Source: an uncultured Pelolinea sp. (GTDB taxonomy: Bacteria; Chloroflexota; Anaerolineae; Anaerolineales; Anaerolineaceae). Taken from it: 11,075 nucleotides of DNA. The DNA lies in contig CALGUJ010000221.1 in assembly GCA_937902055.1 (NCBI GenBank), positions 1 to 11,075 of the forward strand, read 5' to 3'. Within the stretch, counting starts at the first letter, position 1; every line of letters begins with the position of its first letter. The notes below the pieces were generated by a model that worked only from the letters and a program-made list of their open reading frames with translations, did no database searches and was not told where the DNA came from. A program made the translations under genes and the position numbers. Shown here in pieces: positions 1 through 8,283 of the stretch.

Positions 1-986
1 AATCCATTGATGCCTCCTTTTTTCCTTGCCAGATCAACCAAAACAGCGGCAACGATCACAATGCCCACCGTCAGTTGCTGGTAATAAGGTTGAATATTCA
101 AAAGGGTCAAGCCATTTCGCAGAATTGTGATGATCAAAGCGCCGATGAACGCGCCGATCACAGGCGCTACTCCTCCCGAAAAACTGGTCCCGCCGATTAC
201 CGCTGAAGCGATGGCATCCATCTCCATGTAATAACCGGCAATTGGCTCAGCGGTGTTGACGCGCCCGGTCAGGATCACGGCCGCTAAAGCGGATGTGACA
301 CCCGAGAGCGCGTAGACAGTCATGATATGCCGGTTGACCTTGATCCCGCTCAGGCGCGCAGCTTCCGGGTTCCCTCCGATGGTCAGCGTATTCCGCCCGA
401 AACTGGTGCGCTCGATGACAAAATAACCCAGGAGCATGACGCTGATGGCGATTACGGCTGTGGCAGGGACTTTGCCTATCCAACCCGTTCCGAACCAGCG
501 GAAAGCTTTGGGAAAACCATAAATCGGGATGGATTGGGTGATGATTAAAGCCAGCGCTCTGGCTATACCCTCCATGGCAAATGTGATGATAAAAGGTGGA
601 ATTTTCATGCGCCCGGCAAAGAAACCATTGACGCTTCCCGCTGCCGCGCCTGTCAGCAACCCGATCAGGATCGCAGGGATAGCCGGCACTCCCGCTTCAA
701 TGGCCTTCCCCATCACAACACCGCTCAAAGCCACCACCGAACCGACTGAAATATCGATTCCGCCCATTGAGATCACGAAGGTCATTCCAACCGCCGTGAT
801 GATCGTCATGGACGATTGAACCAGGATATTGTTGAAATTTAATAACGAAAGAAATGCTTTTGAAAATGTGCCGAAGACAATGCACAAAGCGATTAAAGTG
901 ATGAGGATACCGCTGCTTTGCGCGTGGATCGCCTGATTCAACAGCGTTGAAAATGACCTTTTTTCTTTGGTGTTGTTTTTTTCCAT
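1..986 (-). CDS. Sugar ABC transporter permease, RbsC-like (3' end cut by window edge)
   Basis: This is an inner-membrane permease of the RbsC type (BPD_transp_2 family), which forms the channel of a high-affinity sugar importer. The window holds 328 codons, close to the roughly 320 to 330 usual for the family, so only a few C-terminal residues should be missing. It reads as a highly hydrophobic multi-pass protein after a polar N-terminus (residues 1 to 12). Family landmarks are GGIDISVGS at residues 75-83, NPEAARLSGI near 206-215, and MDAIASAVIGGTSFSGG near 256-272. The ATG at 984-986 is preceded by AAGGAG five bases upstream and lies 9 bases after the ATPase stop, so it is the last visible gene of the operon. 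The polypeptide starts with a lysine- and asparagine-rich stretch. The substrate cannot be read from the sequence. A pentose, a hexose or another small polar solute is possible. Confidence 0.93.
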   Translation of the reverse strand, partial: MEKNNTKEKRSFSTLLNQAIHAQSSGILITLIALCIVFGTFSKAFLSLLNFNNILVQSSMTIITAVGMTFVISMGGIDISVGSVVALSGVVMGKAIEAGVPAIPAILIGLLTGAAAGSVNGFFAGRMKIPPFIITFAMEGIARALALIITQSIPIYGFPKAFRWFGTGWIGKVPATAVIAISVMLLGYFVIERTSFGRNTLTIGGNPEAARLSGIKVNRHIMTVYALSGVTSALAAVILTGRVNTAEPIAGYYMEMDAIASAVIGGTSFSGGVAPVIGAFIGALIITILRNGLTLLNIQPYYQQLTVGIVIVAAVLVDLARKKGGING

Positions 987-995
987 TGTGTCTCC

Positions 996-2492
996 TTATA
1001 ATGCTTTCTCTAAAATTGCTTTTTCGTTCGATGTCGCGATGATGAACTCCCCTGTGATAACGCCGTCTTTCATGACCAGTACCCGGTCGCACAGCGTCAT
1101 GATTTCAGGTAATTCCGACGAGACCAGCAATACCGTTATCCCCTGGGCAGCCAGCTCTTTAATGATGCGGTAGAATTCGGCTTTAGCCCCCACGTCGATC
1201 CCTTTGGTTGGTTCATCCAGTAGCATGATTTGTGAATTCCGGATCAACCACTTACCTAATACAACCTTTTGTTGGTTGCCCCCGCTCAGCGAACCGGTTT
1301 CTTGCTTGATACCGCTGGCTTTGATTTGCAATGCGTCCATTTTGTCTGAACTGATCGCGGTTTTTTGCTTTTCGTCGATCACGAACCATTTGGAAACCAG
1401 GTTCCAGAAACCGGTTAAAAAATTATCGGCGATGCTCAGGTTCAAAACCAATCCTTGGTTTTTGCGGTCCTCGGTCAGGAATCCAATTTGATTTTCAATC
1501 GCTTCGCTGGGTGACTTGGCAACGTATGCTTTTGAATCGACGTAGATCTCTCCGGATTCAATGTCCTCCAATCCGAAGATCGTACGCAGCAATTCTGTCC
1601 GCCCTGATCCGACTTGTCCGAATAATCCCAATACTTCGCCGCGCTTGATCTCGAAGCAGATATCATGCAGTTTTCCATCCACGTTGAGGTTATTGACGCG
1701 CATTTTCACTTCCAAATCCTCATCAAGGATGCGGGTGTTGATTTCAGTCGAGAGCTGCTTTCCGGTGATGAGGTTGACCAGGATTTCACGGTTCACCTCA
1801 TCAACAGAATAGGTTCCGATCGATTTTCCATCGCGTAAAACGGTCAACCTGTCAGCGATCTCAAATACTTCCTCTAATCGATGGGAGATGTAGATAATGG
1901 AGTGTCCTTCATTGCGCAGTTTGGTCATTACCTCGAATAGGCTTTGAATCTCTTTTTTCGATAACGATGAAGTCGGTTCATCCAGGATCATGATTTTTGC
2001 ATCTCGGGAAATGGCCATCGCCAGCGCAACCATTTGTTGCGTGCTCGCGGGAAATGATCCCAACTCCTTGCGCACATCGATCTCGATGCCCAATCGGTCC
2101 AGTACTTTTTTTGCGTCCTGAATCATCTTGGCTTTATCAATCACCGGAATTGCCGCTGATTTACGGGGTTGGCGGTTCAAGAAGATATTTTCAGCAACGC
2201 TCAGAGTTCCGACCAGGATCAGTTCCTGCGGTACGTATCCGATGCCGAGGTCGATTGCTTTCAGGGGATCATCGATCTCAACCTCCCGGCCGTTGATGAA
2301 AATCTTGCCTTCATCTTTGCTGCGTGCGCCGGATAGAATCCCTACAAGCGTGGATTTTCCCGCCCCGTTTGCTCCCACCAGCGCGTGGATTTCTCCATTC
2401 AACAAAGTGAAGCTGACGTCATCGACCGCTCTAACGCCGGGATATTGTTTTGAGATATGTTCCATTACCAATATTTCTTTTTTTTCTTCCAT
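996..2492 (-). CDS. Sugar ABC transporter ATP-binding protein, RbsA/MglA-like, two fused ATPase domains
   Basis: This 498-residue cytoplasmic ATPase energises the adjacent permease. It has two nucleotide-binding domains in tandem, the standard build of the RbsA/MglA/XylG/YtfR class. Domain 1 has an intact Walker A (GANGAGKST, 40-48), a loose signature (FPASTQQM, about 147-154), Walker B (IMILDEPTSSLS, about 167-178) and a switch histidine (YISHR, 201-205). Domain 2 has a degenerate Walker A (GQVGSGRTE, 292-300) in which Arg replaces the phosphate-binding Lys, then a good signature (LSGGNQQKV, 402-410), Walker B (IMLLDEPTKGIDVG, 422-435) and SSE in place of the switch His. A changed Walker A in the second domain is usual for this class. 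The ATG lies 4 bases after the kinase stop, and an AAGGA within the end of the kinase gene serves as its ribosome site. A run of eight A residues covers codons 3 to 6. Confidence 0.95.
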   Translation of the reverse strand: MEEKKEILVMEHISKQYPGVRAVDDVSFTLLNGEIHALVGANGAGKSTLVGILSGARSKDEGKIFINGREVEIDDPLKAIDLGIGYVPQELILVGTLSVAENIFLNRQPRKSAAIPVIDKAKMIQDAKKVLDRLGIEIDVRKELGSFPASTQQMVALAMAISRDAKIMILDEPTSSLSKKEIQSLFEVMTKLRNEGHSIIYISHRLEEVFEIADRLTVLRDGKSIGTYSVDEVNREILVNLITGKQLSTEINTRILDEDLEVKMRVNNLNVDGKLHDICFEIKRGEVLGLFGQVGSGRTELLRTIFGLEDIESGEIYVDSKAYVAKSPSEAIENQIGFLTEDRKNQGLVLNLSIADNFLTGFWNLVSKWFVIDEKQKTAISSDKMDALQIKASGIKQETGSLSGGNQQKVVLGKWLIRNSQIMLLDEPTKGIDVGAKAEFYRIIKELAAQGITVLLVSSELPEIMTLCDRVLVMKDGVITGEFIIATSNEKAILEKAL

Positions 2493-2496
2493 GTAC

Positions 2497-3453
2497 TTAG
2501 TCCTTATCTGGATTGCTTTGTGAATGAATGAATTGCATCGTCTCGCTGTAGTTCAATATCCCTGCAATAGGTCCAATTTGAGTTACGCAGCAGGCGCCTG
2601 CTGCGTTGGCGAAGCGCACTGCTTCAACCGGCGGCATTTGAATGGATAATGCTGAAACCAGTGCCCCCGAGAAGGCGTCCCCCGCGCCGGTGCAATCGAC
2701 CGCCTTGACTTTAAAACCAGGCACCAAACCTGCAAAATCCGCACGATGCACGAATGCGCCTTGATTTCCCATTTTGATTACCACAAAGGGGCATCCCCCC
2801 TCATGGATCATTTTTGCCGCTTTAGCAACCTCGTTTTCACCGGTTATTTGGAAAGCTTCTTGTTGATTCAGGGTTACGACATCGACGTGGATTAAGGAAG
2901 GTTGAATGGCATCCCAACCAAATTGATGCCAATCCCAGGCCAGGTCGACTGATATGAAACAATTTTTTCCTTTCAGCAATTCAACGACGGCTTGCAGGTT
3001 TTTACCCGCCAGGATCGGCAGATCAAGAACGCCTCCTAAATGAACCATGCTTCCTTTTTCAATCCGCTTGCTGAAAAAATCAAATGCTCGGATTGAGTTA
3101 TTGGCGCCTGCTGAATACAGGAGTGAGCGCTCGCCGCTTGAATTGACCGTCACGACGCAAACGCCCGTGTTAATCCCCGGGATTCTTAACACACCCCCGC
3201 TTCCAATCCTGCGCTCTGATAACGCAGTTATGATTAAGTCGCCCGCCTGATCCTCGCCGATGCAGCCGAGTAATTCAACATTGCTCAATCCCAATTGCTG
3301 AATAACCAGCGCGCTATTGAGCGCCGTGCCGCCGGGTAAGAACGCAACCTGCTCTGCGTATTCCAGCCCACCGGGTTCTGGCCATTGGTTGACAGGATAG
3401 AGCAGAATATCTTGGTTAATGACACCAAAGCAGTAGATGGTCTTTTGCAGCAT
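2497..3453 (-). CDS. PfkB-family carbohydrate kinase
   Basis: This is a 318-residue sugar kinase of the PfkB/ribokinase family, which transfers phosphate from ATP to a sugar or nucleoside hydroxyl. Seen in the sequence are the N-terminal glycine motif (GGTALNSALVIQQLG, 41-55), an NxxE-type metal/phosphate motif (NQQEA, 196-200), and the C-terminal signature DCTGAGDAFSGA (253-264), whose Asp259 is the expected catalytic base. Length is normal for the family. It lies between the GntR regulator and the ATPase with 4-base gaps on both sides. That placing implies it phosphorylates the imported substrate, or a product made from it, in the cytoplasm. No strong Shine-Dalgarno sequence precedes the ATG, so translation is probably coupled to the upstream gene. 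The substrate cannot be assigned: ribokinase, fructokinase, KDG kinase and nucleoside kinase activities all share these motifs. Confidence 0.93.
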   Translation of the reverse strand: MLQKTIYCFGVINQDILLYPVNQWPEPGGLEYAEQVAFLPGGTALNSALVIQQLGLSNVELLGCIGEDQAGDLIITALSERRIGSGGVLRIPGINTGVCVVTVNSSGERSLLYSAGANNSIRAFDFFSKRIEKGSMVHLGGVLDLPILAGKNLQAVVELLKGKNCFISVDLAWDWHQFGWDAIQPSLIHVDVVTLNQQEAFQITGENEVAKAAKMIHEGGCPFVVIKMGNQGAFVHRADFAGLVPGFKVKAVDCTGAGDAFSGALVSALSIQMPPVEAVRFANAAGACCVTQIGPIAGILNYSETMQFIHSQSNPDKD

Positions 3454-3457
3454 AGGG

Positions 3458-4198
3458 TTACCAGGTCACGAGTAGTTTGACAGTGATGGCGTTCTCCGCA
3501 TACCAGACCCTTGAAAACCAGATCGGCTTGGTATTCGAAATAAAATGGACCTGCTCAACGATATACATCAAAGTGCCAACCGGAATATTCAATTTTTCTG
3601 AAATCAATGAATCACTGATTGCCGGTTTTAAAGTTGCGATGGCGTGGTCGATTTTTACACCCAGCTCCTTCTCGACATAATCCATCAATGATGTGGTTTT
3701 TACAAGTGCGCTTTGATCTTGTAAAGCTGGGTGAACCGGAAAATAACTCACGTCCCAACAAAAAGGGATCCCATCGGCAGTTCGCTTGCGTTGAATGCAT
3801 ACTACTGGCGAGCCGGGCTCTATGAGTAATTTGCTCGCGATAAACGCATCGGCCTGGGTGGTATGAGTGGTCAAATCAGCGGTGCCGGGGATTTTTCCCT
3901 GCGAAGCGATCAGTTTGCTAGTCGAATATAGTTTATCGATCGCAGCGTTTACGCGGTCAACCTTGGAATCGATGATAAATGTGCCAATTCCATGTTTTCG
4001 AACCAGATAGCCTTCATGCTCGAGTCGTGTTATCGCTTCACGTAATGAGTTTCTGCTGACATTCAAATCCTCCACCAACTCAGATTCGGAGGGAATTTTC
4101 TGACCCGGTTGATAAGCATTGGTTTGGATTTTTTCTCTTAGGTACTCATAAATTCGATCAGGAACTTTGCTTGAAACACCTAAATGGATGTCGCTCAT
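3458..4198 (-). CDS. GntR-family transcriptional regulator (HutC/UTRA subgroup)
   Basis: This is a 246-residue regulator and the first gene of the sugar operon. Residues about 12-75 form the GntR winged helix-turn-helix: a helix with YEYLREKI, the PGQKIPSESELVEDLNVSRNS stretch (31-51), then LREAITRLEHEGYLVRKHGIGTFI. The rest (about 95-240) fits a UTRA effector domain, with features such as VVCIQRKRTADGIPF (132-146) and a late PIWFSRVWY (225-233), where family members usually read PIxYSxxYY. Proteins of this type bind a sugar or metabolite and usually repress their own operon. An AAAGGA seven bases before the ATG is the ribosome site. The promoter and repeat operator immediately upstream fit autoregulation. 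The effector is inferred to be the transported sugar or its phosphate. Confidence 0.92.
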   Translation of the reverse strand: MSDIHLGVSSKVPDRIYEYLREKIQTNAYQPGQKIPSESELVEDLNVSRNSLREAITRLEHEGYLVRKHGIGTFIIDSKVDRVNAAIDKLYSTSKLIASQGKIPGTADLTTHTTQADAFIASKLLIEPGSPVVCIQRKRTADGIPFCWDVSYFPVHPALQDQSALVKTTSLMDYVEKELGVKIDHAIATLKPAISDSLISEKLNIPVGTLMYIVEQVHFISNTKPIWFSRVWYAENAITVKLLVTW

Positions 4199-4212
4199 TT
4201 CTAATTCCTTTG

Positions 4213-4247
4213 ATACTACTTCCTACGTTCTACGTAGGTCGTCCTAC
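4213..4247 (-). promoter_or_regulatory. Putative GntR operator: five 7-bp repeats containing inverted repeats
   Basis: Read on the minus strand, this 35-base stretch splits into five heptads: GTAGGAC, GACCTAC, GTAGAAC, GTAGGAA, GTAGTAT. The second is almost the inverse of the first. This produces a perfect inverted repeat CCTACGT-TCT-ACGTAGG at 4222-4238 and a second, GTAGG-TCGT-CCTAC, at 4234-4247. The block starts 5 bases downstream of the TATAAT box, so it spans the expected transcription start and the early leader, and ends just before the GntR ribosome site. A repressor bound here would block transcription. The binding protein is inferred to be the adjacent GntR regulator. The sequence alone does not prove it. 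Confidence 0.72.
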
Positions 4248-4252
4248 AAGTT

Positions 4253-4281
4253 ATTATAGACAATACGGTATTCGTTGTCAA
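4253..4281 (-). promoter_or_regulatory. Consensus sigma-70-type promoter of the sugar operon
   Basis: On the minus strand the -35 box is TTGACA (4276-4281) and the -10 box is TATAAT (4253-4258), separated by exactly 17 bases, so every consensus position matches. A second TTGACA lies 10 bases further upstream (4286-4291). Transcription would start near 4246 and read into the GntR gene, giving a leader of about 48 bases. A promoter this strong needs tight repression, which agrees with the repeat operator just downstream. Confidence 0.88.
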
Positions 4282-4291
4282 GATATGTCAA

Positions 4292-4431
4292 CTTTTTTCA
4301 ATTCCAATTAGAGAAAATAGGTTTCTTCTTTCTTTTTTCTCCCCTAACTTGTTAAACCATGAAGACGACTTGCAGAAACCGCACGACATCTTCGATTTTA
4401 CTGATAATCCTTTCTGACTCTTCCATGATCT
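4292..4431. other. Intergenic spacer between sugar operon promoter and pgk terminator
   Basis: This stretch is AT-rich and lies in the 285-base gap between the GntR and pgk genes. It has a pyrimidine-rich tract on the plus strand at about 4321-4343. The only open frame of note is a 24-codon minus-strand one (4352-4426) that begins in the tail of the pgk terminator and lacks a ribosome site. I see no RNA gene, repeat or convincing coding sequence. The visible drop from GC-rich to AT-rich sequence falls here. Confidence 0.5.
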
Positions 4432-4461
4432 AAAATCAAAACCCGCGAATTGCTTCGCGGG
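4432..4461 (-). terminator. Intrinsic terminator downstream of pgk
   Basis: On the minus strand an 8-bp perfect GC-rich stem, CCCGCGAA and TTCGCGGG, closes on a GCAA loop (4442-4461) and is followed by TTTTGATTTT (4432-4441). It begins 22 bases after the pgk stop codon. GCAA is a stable GNRA tetraloop. This ends the yvcK-gap-pgk transcription unit and insulates the sugar operon promoter downstream of it. Confidence 0.9.
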
Positions 4462-4483
4462 CTTGAATTTCAAACAACCAATC

Positions 4484-5659
4484 CTACTTGTCCAGCAGCG
4501 CGGCCAAACCGGGGAGCGGAATGCCTTCCAGCATCTCCAGCGAGGCGCCGCCGCCCGTGGAAATGTGCGAAATCTTGTCCGCCAATCCCGATTGCGCGAT
4601 GGCTGCCGCCGAGTCGCCGCCGCCGATGATGCTGATGGCCTGGCTGTCCGCCACCGCCTTGGCGATGGCAAACGTGCCCTTGGCGAAATTGGGCATTTCA
4701 AAAACGCCCATCGGGCCGTTCCAAACCACCGTGCCCGCCTCGGCGATCACCTTGGAAAAGCTCGCCACGGTCTGCGGGCCGACATCCAGGATGCGCCAGC
4801 CGTCCGGCACAGGGCCGACGTCGATCACCTTACTGGCCGCGCCGTCCTCGAACTTGTCGGCGATGACCACGTCCACCGGCAGGCGCAGCTTGCCGCCGCC
4901 CAACGCCACCAGCTCGCGCGCGGTATCCAGCGCTTCGTCTTCCACCAGGGAATCCGCCACCGGGTAGCCTTGCGCCTTGAAGAAGGTGTTGGCCATGCCG
5001 CCGCCGATCAACACGGTGTCGGCTTTGGTCAGCAGGTTCTTGATCACGCCGATCTTGTCGCTCACCTTGGCGCCGCCCAGGATGGCCACGAACGGGCGCT
5101 TGGGATTTTCAACCGCCTGGTCGAGGTACTGGATCTCTTTTTCCAGCAAAAAACCCGCCACCGCCGGCAGGAACTTGGCCACGCCCTCGGTTGAAGCATG
5201 CGCGCGGTGCGCCGAGCCGAACGCGTCGTTGACGTACACGTCCGCCAGAGAAGCCAGTTGCTTGGCCATCTCGGGATCGTTCTTGGATTCGCCCTTGTGG
5301 AAGCGTGTGTTCTCCAAAACCAGCACGCCGCCGGGTTTCAACGCGGCAGCCGCTTGCTCAGCCGCCGGGCCGATGCAATCCTCGGCGAAAGCCACCGGTT
5401 TGCCCAGCAATTTGCCCAGGTATTCCGCCACGGGTTTCATGCTGAATTCCGGCTCGGGCTGGTCCTTGGGGCGCCCCAGGTGCGAGCACAGGATGACCGC
5501 GGCCCCCTGGTCGATCAGGTATTGAATGGTGGGCATGGCCGCGCGGATGCGCGTGTCGTCCTTGATCTTGCCTTCCTTGATCGGCACGTTAAAATCCACC
5601 CGCACCAGCACGCGTTTGCCCTTGACATCGATATCTTTCACGCTCTTTTTGTTGAACAT
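4484..5659 (-). CDS. pgk: Phosphoglycerate kinase
   Basis: The enzyme interconverts 1,3-bisphosphoglycerate plus ADP with 3-phosphoglycerate plus ATP in the cytoplasm, in glycolysis and gluconeogenesis. The 391-residue protein is full length for bacterial Pgk. Landmarks are RVDFNVP (20-26), the basic-patch motif SHLGRP (59-64), NTRF (117-120), [14 protein letters not shown] (144-157), GGAKVSDKI (195-203), WNGPMGVFE (313-321), GGGDSAAA (346-353) and the C-terminal hinge [11 protein letters not shown] (365-375). The ATG at 5657-5659 is preceded by GAGAGG at a good distance. It follows gap by 84 bases, an interval that contains a hairpin with a U-run, and is followed by a strong terminator, so it is the last gene of its unit. 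It uses many C- and G-ending codons, unlike the sugar operon to its left. Confidence 0.98.
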   Translation of the reverse strand: MFNKKSVKDIDVKGKRVLVRVDFNVPIKEGKIKDDTRIRAAMPTIQYLIDQGAAVILCSHLGRPKDQPEPEFSMKPVAEYLGKLLGKPVAFAEDCIGPAAEQAAAALKPGGVLVLENTRFHKGESKNDPEMAKQLASLADVYVNDAFGSAHRAHASTEGVAKFLPAVAGFLLEKEIQYLDQAVENPKRPFVAILGGAKVSDKIGVIKNLLTKADTVLIGGGMANTFFKAQGYPVADSLVEDEALDTARELVALGGGKLRLPVDVVIADKFEDGAASKVIDVGPVPDGWRILDVGPQTVASFSKVIAEAGTVVWNGPMGVFEMPNFAKGTFAIAKAVADSQAISIIGGGDSAAAIAQSGLADKISHISTGGGASLEMLEGIPLPGLAALLDK

Positions 5660-5679
5660 CTTGACCTCTCTTTTGACAT

Positions 5680-5723
5680 AAAAAAGACGTAACCTGGGTC
5701 TTTTTCAGATTCAGATTACGTCT
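5680..5723 (-). terminator. Hairpin with U-run between gap and pgk (attenuating terminator or processing element)
   Basis: On the minus strand AGACGTAATCTG (5712-5723) pairs with CAGGTTACGTCT (5685-5696). This gives a 12-bp stem with one G-U pair and a 15-base loop, followed at once by a run of T residues (5680-5684). It begins about 20 bases after the gap stop and ends about 20 bases before the pgk start, just ahead of the pgk ribosome site. It could be a partial terminator that makes gap mRNA more abundant than pgk mRNA, or a structure that protects the 3' end of gap. The stem is only moderately GC-rich, so some read-through is expected. Confidence 0.68.
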
Positions 5724-5743
5724 CTTGATTCACCTCGAATGAT

Positions 5744-6823
<1,080 letters not shown>

Positions 6824-6835
6824 TTATCTTGCAAC

Positions 6836-8209
6836 CTAATATTCTAAACTATTTTCCGCAGTTGTGCTATCGCCTTTCCCTTTAACCAGCGGGCCGGTTT
6901 TCTCGTAATACAGGTCGGTGATCACTTCTGCCAGCATGTCCGAATCATGCCGCCAGGGGTTTTCCGCATCCACCAGGTGGCTGAAATAGACCGAGTACTG
7001 CTCTTCCAGGTCGGTATCCGGCAGCACGAACTGGATGCCCTTGGGTAATTTCACGTTGAAGTTGTTGTTGCACAGGATCAAATCCAGATGCAGCCCCTGC
7101 ATGTGCTTCTCGATCACGCGGATGTGGTCGCTGCACTTGTAATCGCCGGTTTCCCCCGGCTGGTTGGCCACGTTGCACACGAAGAATTTCATGGCTTTGC
7201 TGGCGCGGATCGCGTCAGCCAATCCGGGCACCAGCAGGTTGGGCAGCACGCTGGTATACAGGCTGCCCGGGCCGATGATGATCAGGTCGGCTGAAAGGAT
7301 GGCTTGCACAGCCGGCGGGAAAGGCAGCGGGTTGCTGGGTTCGATCCACAGGCGGTTGATCTTGCCGTCCGTCTTGGGAATGGTGCTCTCGCCCACCACC
7401 TTGATCTCGTTATCCTCGTTCGGCAACTTGATCTCCGCCACCAGTTTCACGTCATGCAGGGTCGACGGCATCACCTTGCCGCGCACGGCCAGCACGCGCC
7501 CGGATTCGGCCACGGCTTCTTCGAAGCTGCCGGTGATGTCGGTCAGCGCGCTGATGAACAGGTTGCCCAGCGAATGGCCGTTCACCCCGGCGCGTTCGCC
7601 GAAGCGGTACTGGAACACGTGCGAGAGCATTTCCTCGTCGTCCGCCAGCGCGGTCAGGCAGTTGCGGATGTCGCCGGGCGGCAGGATGCCCAAATTCCTG
7701 CGCAGCTCGCCCGATGAACCGCCGTCGTCCGCCACCGTAACGATAGCCGTCAGGTTATGGGTGTATTTTTTCAGCCCGCGCAGCAGGCTGGAAAGCCCCG
7801 TTCCCCCGCCGATAGCCACGATCTTGGGGCCTTTGGCTTTTTTGCGATAGTTGGAAAGCGTGTCCACCAGCGGCTGGCCGGGCTTGATGAAGGGCCGCAT
7901 CACCGAGCGGTTAAGCTCGATGATGCCGAAGATCAGGATGATCAACCCGACTCCGCCAAATACAATGAAGCGCGTCCAGCGCGGTTGGGCGGCAAGCGAA
8001 AGCGTGGTGAACAGATGCCGCAGCCAGGGGATGCCTGTGCCGCGGTATACGTCCAACACCACCACGGCAAAGCCCAGCGCGATGCAGGTCGTGCCGATCA
8101 ATACCACAACCAGCCAACGTTTGACGCCAATCCCCGGCGTAAGCCAAAACGAAAGGTTGGATTTTAAATTTTGAAATTTCGCCTTGAGGGAAATTGGTTT
8201 TGCTCTCAT
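6836..8209 (-). CDS. yvcK: YvcK-family protein (gluconeogenesis factor / CofD-like) with N-terminal membrane anchor
   Basis: The 457-residue protein has two hydrophobic segments (about 32-53 and 81-97) before a complete YvcK/CofD-like domain starting near 128. Domain motifs are AIGGGTGLSSLLRGLK (132-147), TVADDGGSSGELR (158-170), PPGDIRNCL (177-185), GHSLGNL (211-217) and IGPGSLYTSVLPNLL (312-326). Members studied in Bacillus and mycobacteria bind UDP-sugars and are needed for normal cell-wall synthesis on gluconeogenic carbon. They are not enzymes of F420 synthesis. The anchor, plus the charged link at 98-127, would hold the domain at the membrane where wall precursors are used. Transcription with gap and pgk supports a carbon-flux role. 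The start has no Shine-Dalgarno sequence, and its -10 box lies 9 bases upstream. A true CofD is unlikely, since no F420 genes are near. Confidence 0.9.
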   Translation of the reverse strand: MRAKPISLKAKFQNLKSNLSFWLTPGIGVKRWLVVVLIGTTCIALGFAVVVLDVYRGTGIPWLRHLFTTLSLAAQPRWTRFIVFGGVGLIILIFGIIELNRSVMRPFIKPGQPLVDTLSNYRKKAKGPKIVAIGGGTGLSSLLRGLKKYTHNLTAIVTVADDGGSSGELRRNLGILPPGDIRNCLTALADDEEMLSHVFQYRFGERAGVNGHSLGNLFISALTDITGSFEEAVAESGRVLAVRGKVMPSTLHDVKLVAEIKLPNEDNEIKVVGESTIPKTDGKINRLWIEPSNPLPFPPAVQAILSADLIIIGPGSLYTSVLPNLLVPGLADAIRASKAMKFFVCNVANQPGETGDYKCSDHIRVIEKHMQGLHLDLILCNNNFNVKLPKGIQFVLPDTDLEEQYSVYFSHLVDAENPWRHDSDMLAEVITDLYYEKTGPLVKGKGDSTTAENSLEY

Positions 8210-8218
8210 GCAGAAAAT

Positions 8219-8247
8219 ATCATAGCAGTCTTTGAAAGCGCCGTCAA
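8219..8247 (-). promoter_or_regulatory. Promoter of yvcK-gap-pgk, near-leaderless
   Basis: On the minus strand TTGACG (8242-8247) and TATGAT (8219-8224) are separated by exactly 17 bases, one mismatch each from consensus. Only nine bases (8210-8218) separate the -10 box from the yvcK ATG. A start about seven bases downstream of the -10 gives a leader of roughly zero to four bases. No Shine-Dalgarno sequence is present in this interval. Confidence 0.75.
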
Positions 8248-8270
8248 CACAAGAAAATTTCCTTTAACGC

Positions 8271-8276
8271 TATAAT
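8271..8276 (+). promoter_or_regulatory. -10 box (TATAAT) of the ROK kinase gene, leaderless start
   Basis: A perfect TATAAT ends seven bases before the ROK ATG at 8284, so transcription should begin at or next to the A of the start codon. The expected -35 position (about 8248-8253, CACAAG) does not match consensus, so the promoter may be weak or need an activator. It is back to back with the yvcK promoter. The two -10 boxes are 46 bases apart, and the yvcK -35 box lies between them. Confidence 0.6.
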
Positions 8277-8283
8277 TGTTCAC

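Noticed and set aside
2478..2485. Run of eight A residues in codons 3 to 6 of the ATPase gene as a phase-variation tract
   Set aside because: It is short, encodes ordinary Glu/Lys residues, and the frame is intact. There is no sign of switching without read data.
4352..4426. A 24-codon minus-strand frame downstream of pgk (begins MEESERIISK)
   Set aside because: It has no ribosome site, begins only 5 bases beyond the U-run of the pgk terminator, and no family is recognisable. It may be a chance frame or a gene remnant.
4199..4483. Riboswitch or small RNA in the spacer between the sugar operon and pgk
   Set aside because: Apart from the promoter, the operator repeats and the pgk terminator, no conserved fold or second stem was found.
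4463..5194. Long open frames on the plus strand across pgk, and similar ones across gap, yvcK and the kinase genes
   Set aside because: They lie antisense to strongly supported genes, have no family motifs, and their composition is that expected from the opposite strand of GC-rich genes.
6836..8209. CofD (2-phospho-L-lactate transferase) of F420 synthesis
   Set aside because: The motifs are shared, but the membrane anchor, the gap-pgk context and the lack of F420 genes favour YvcK.
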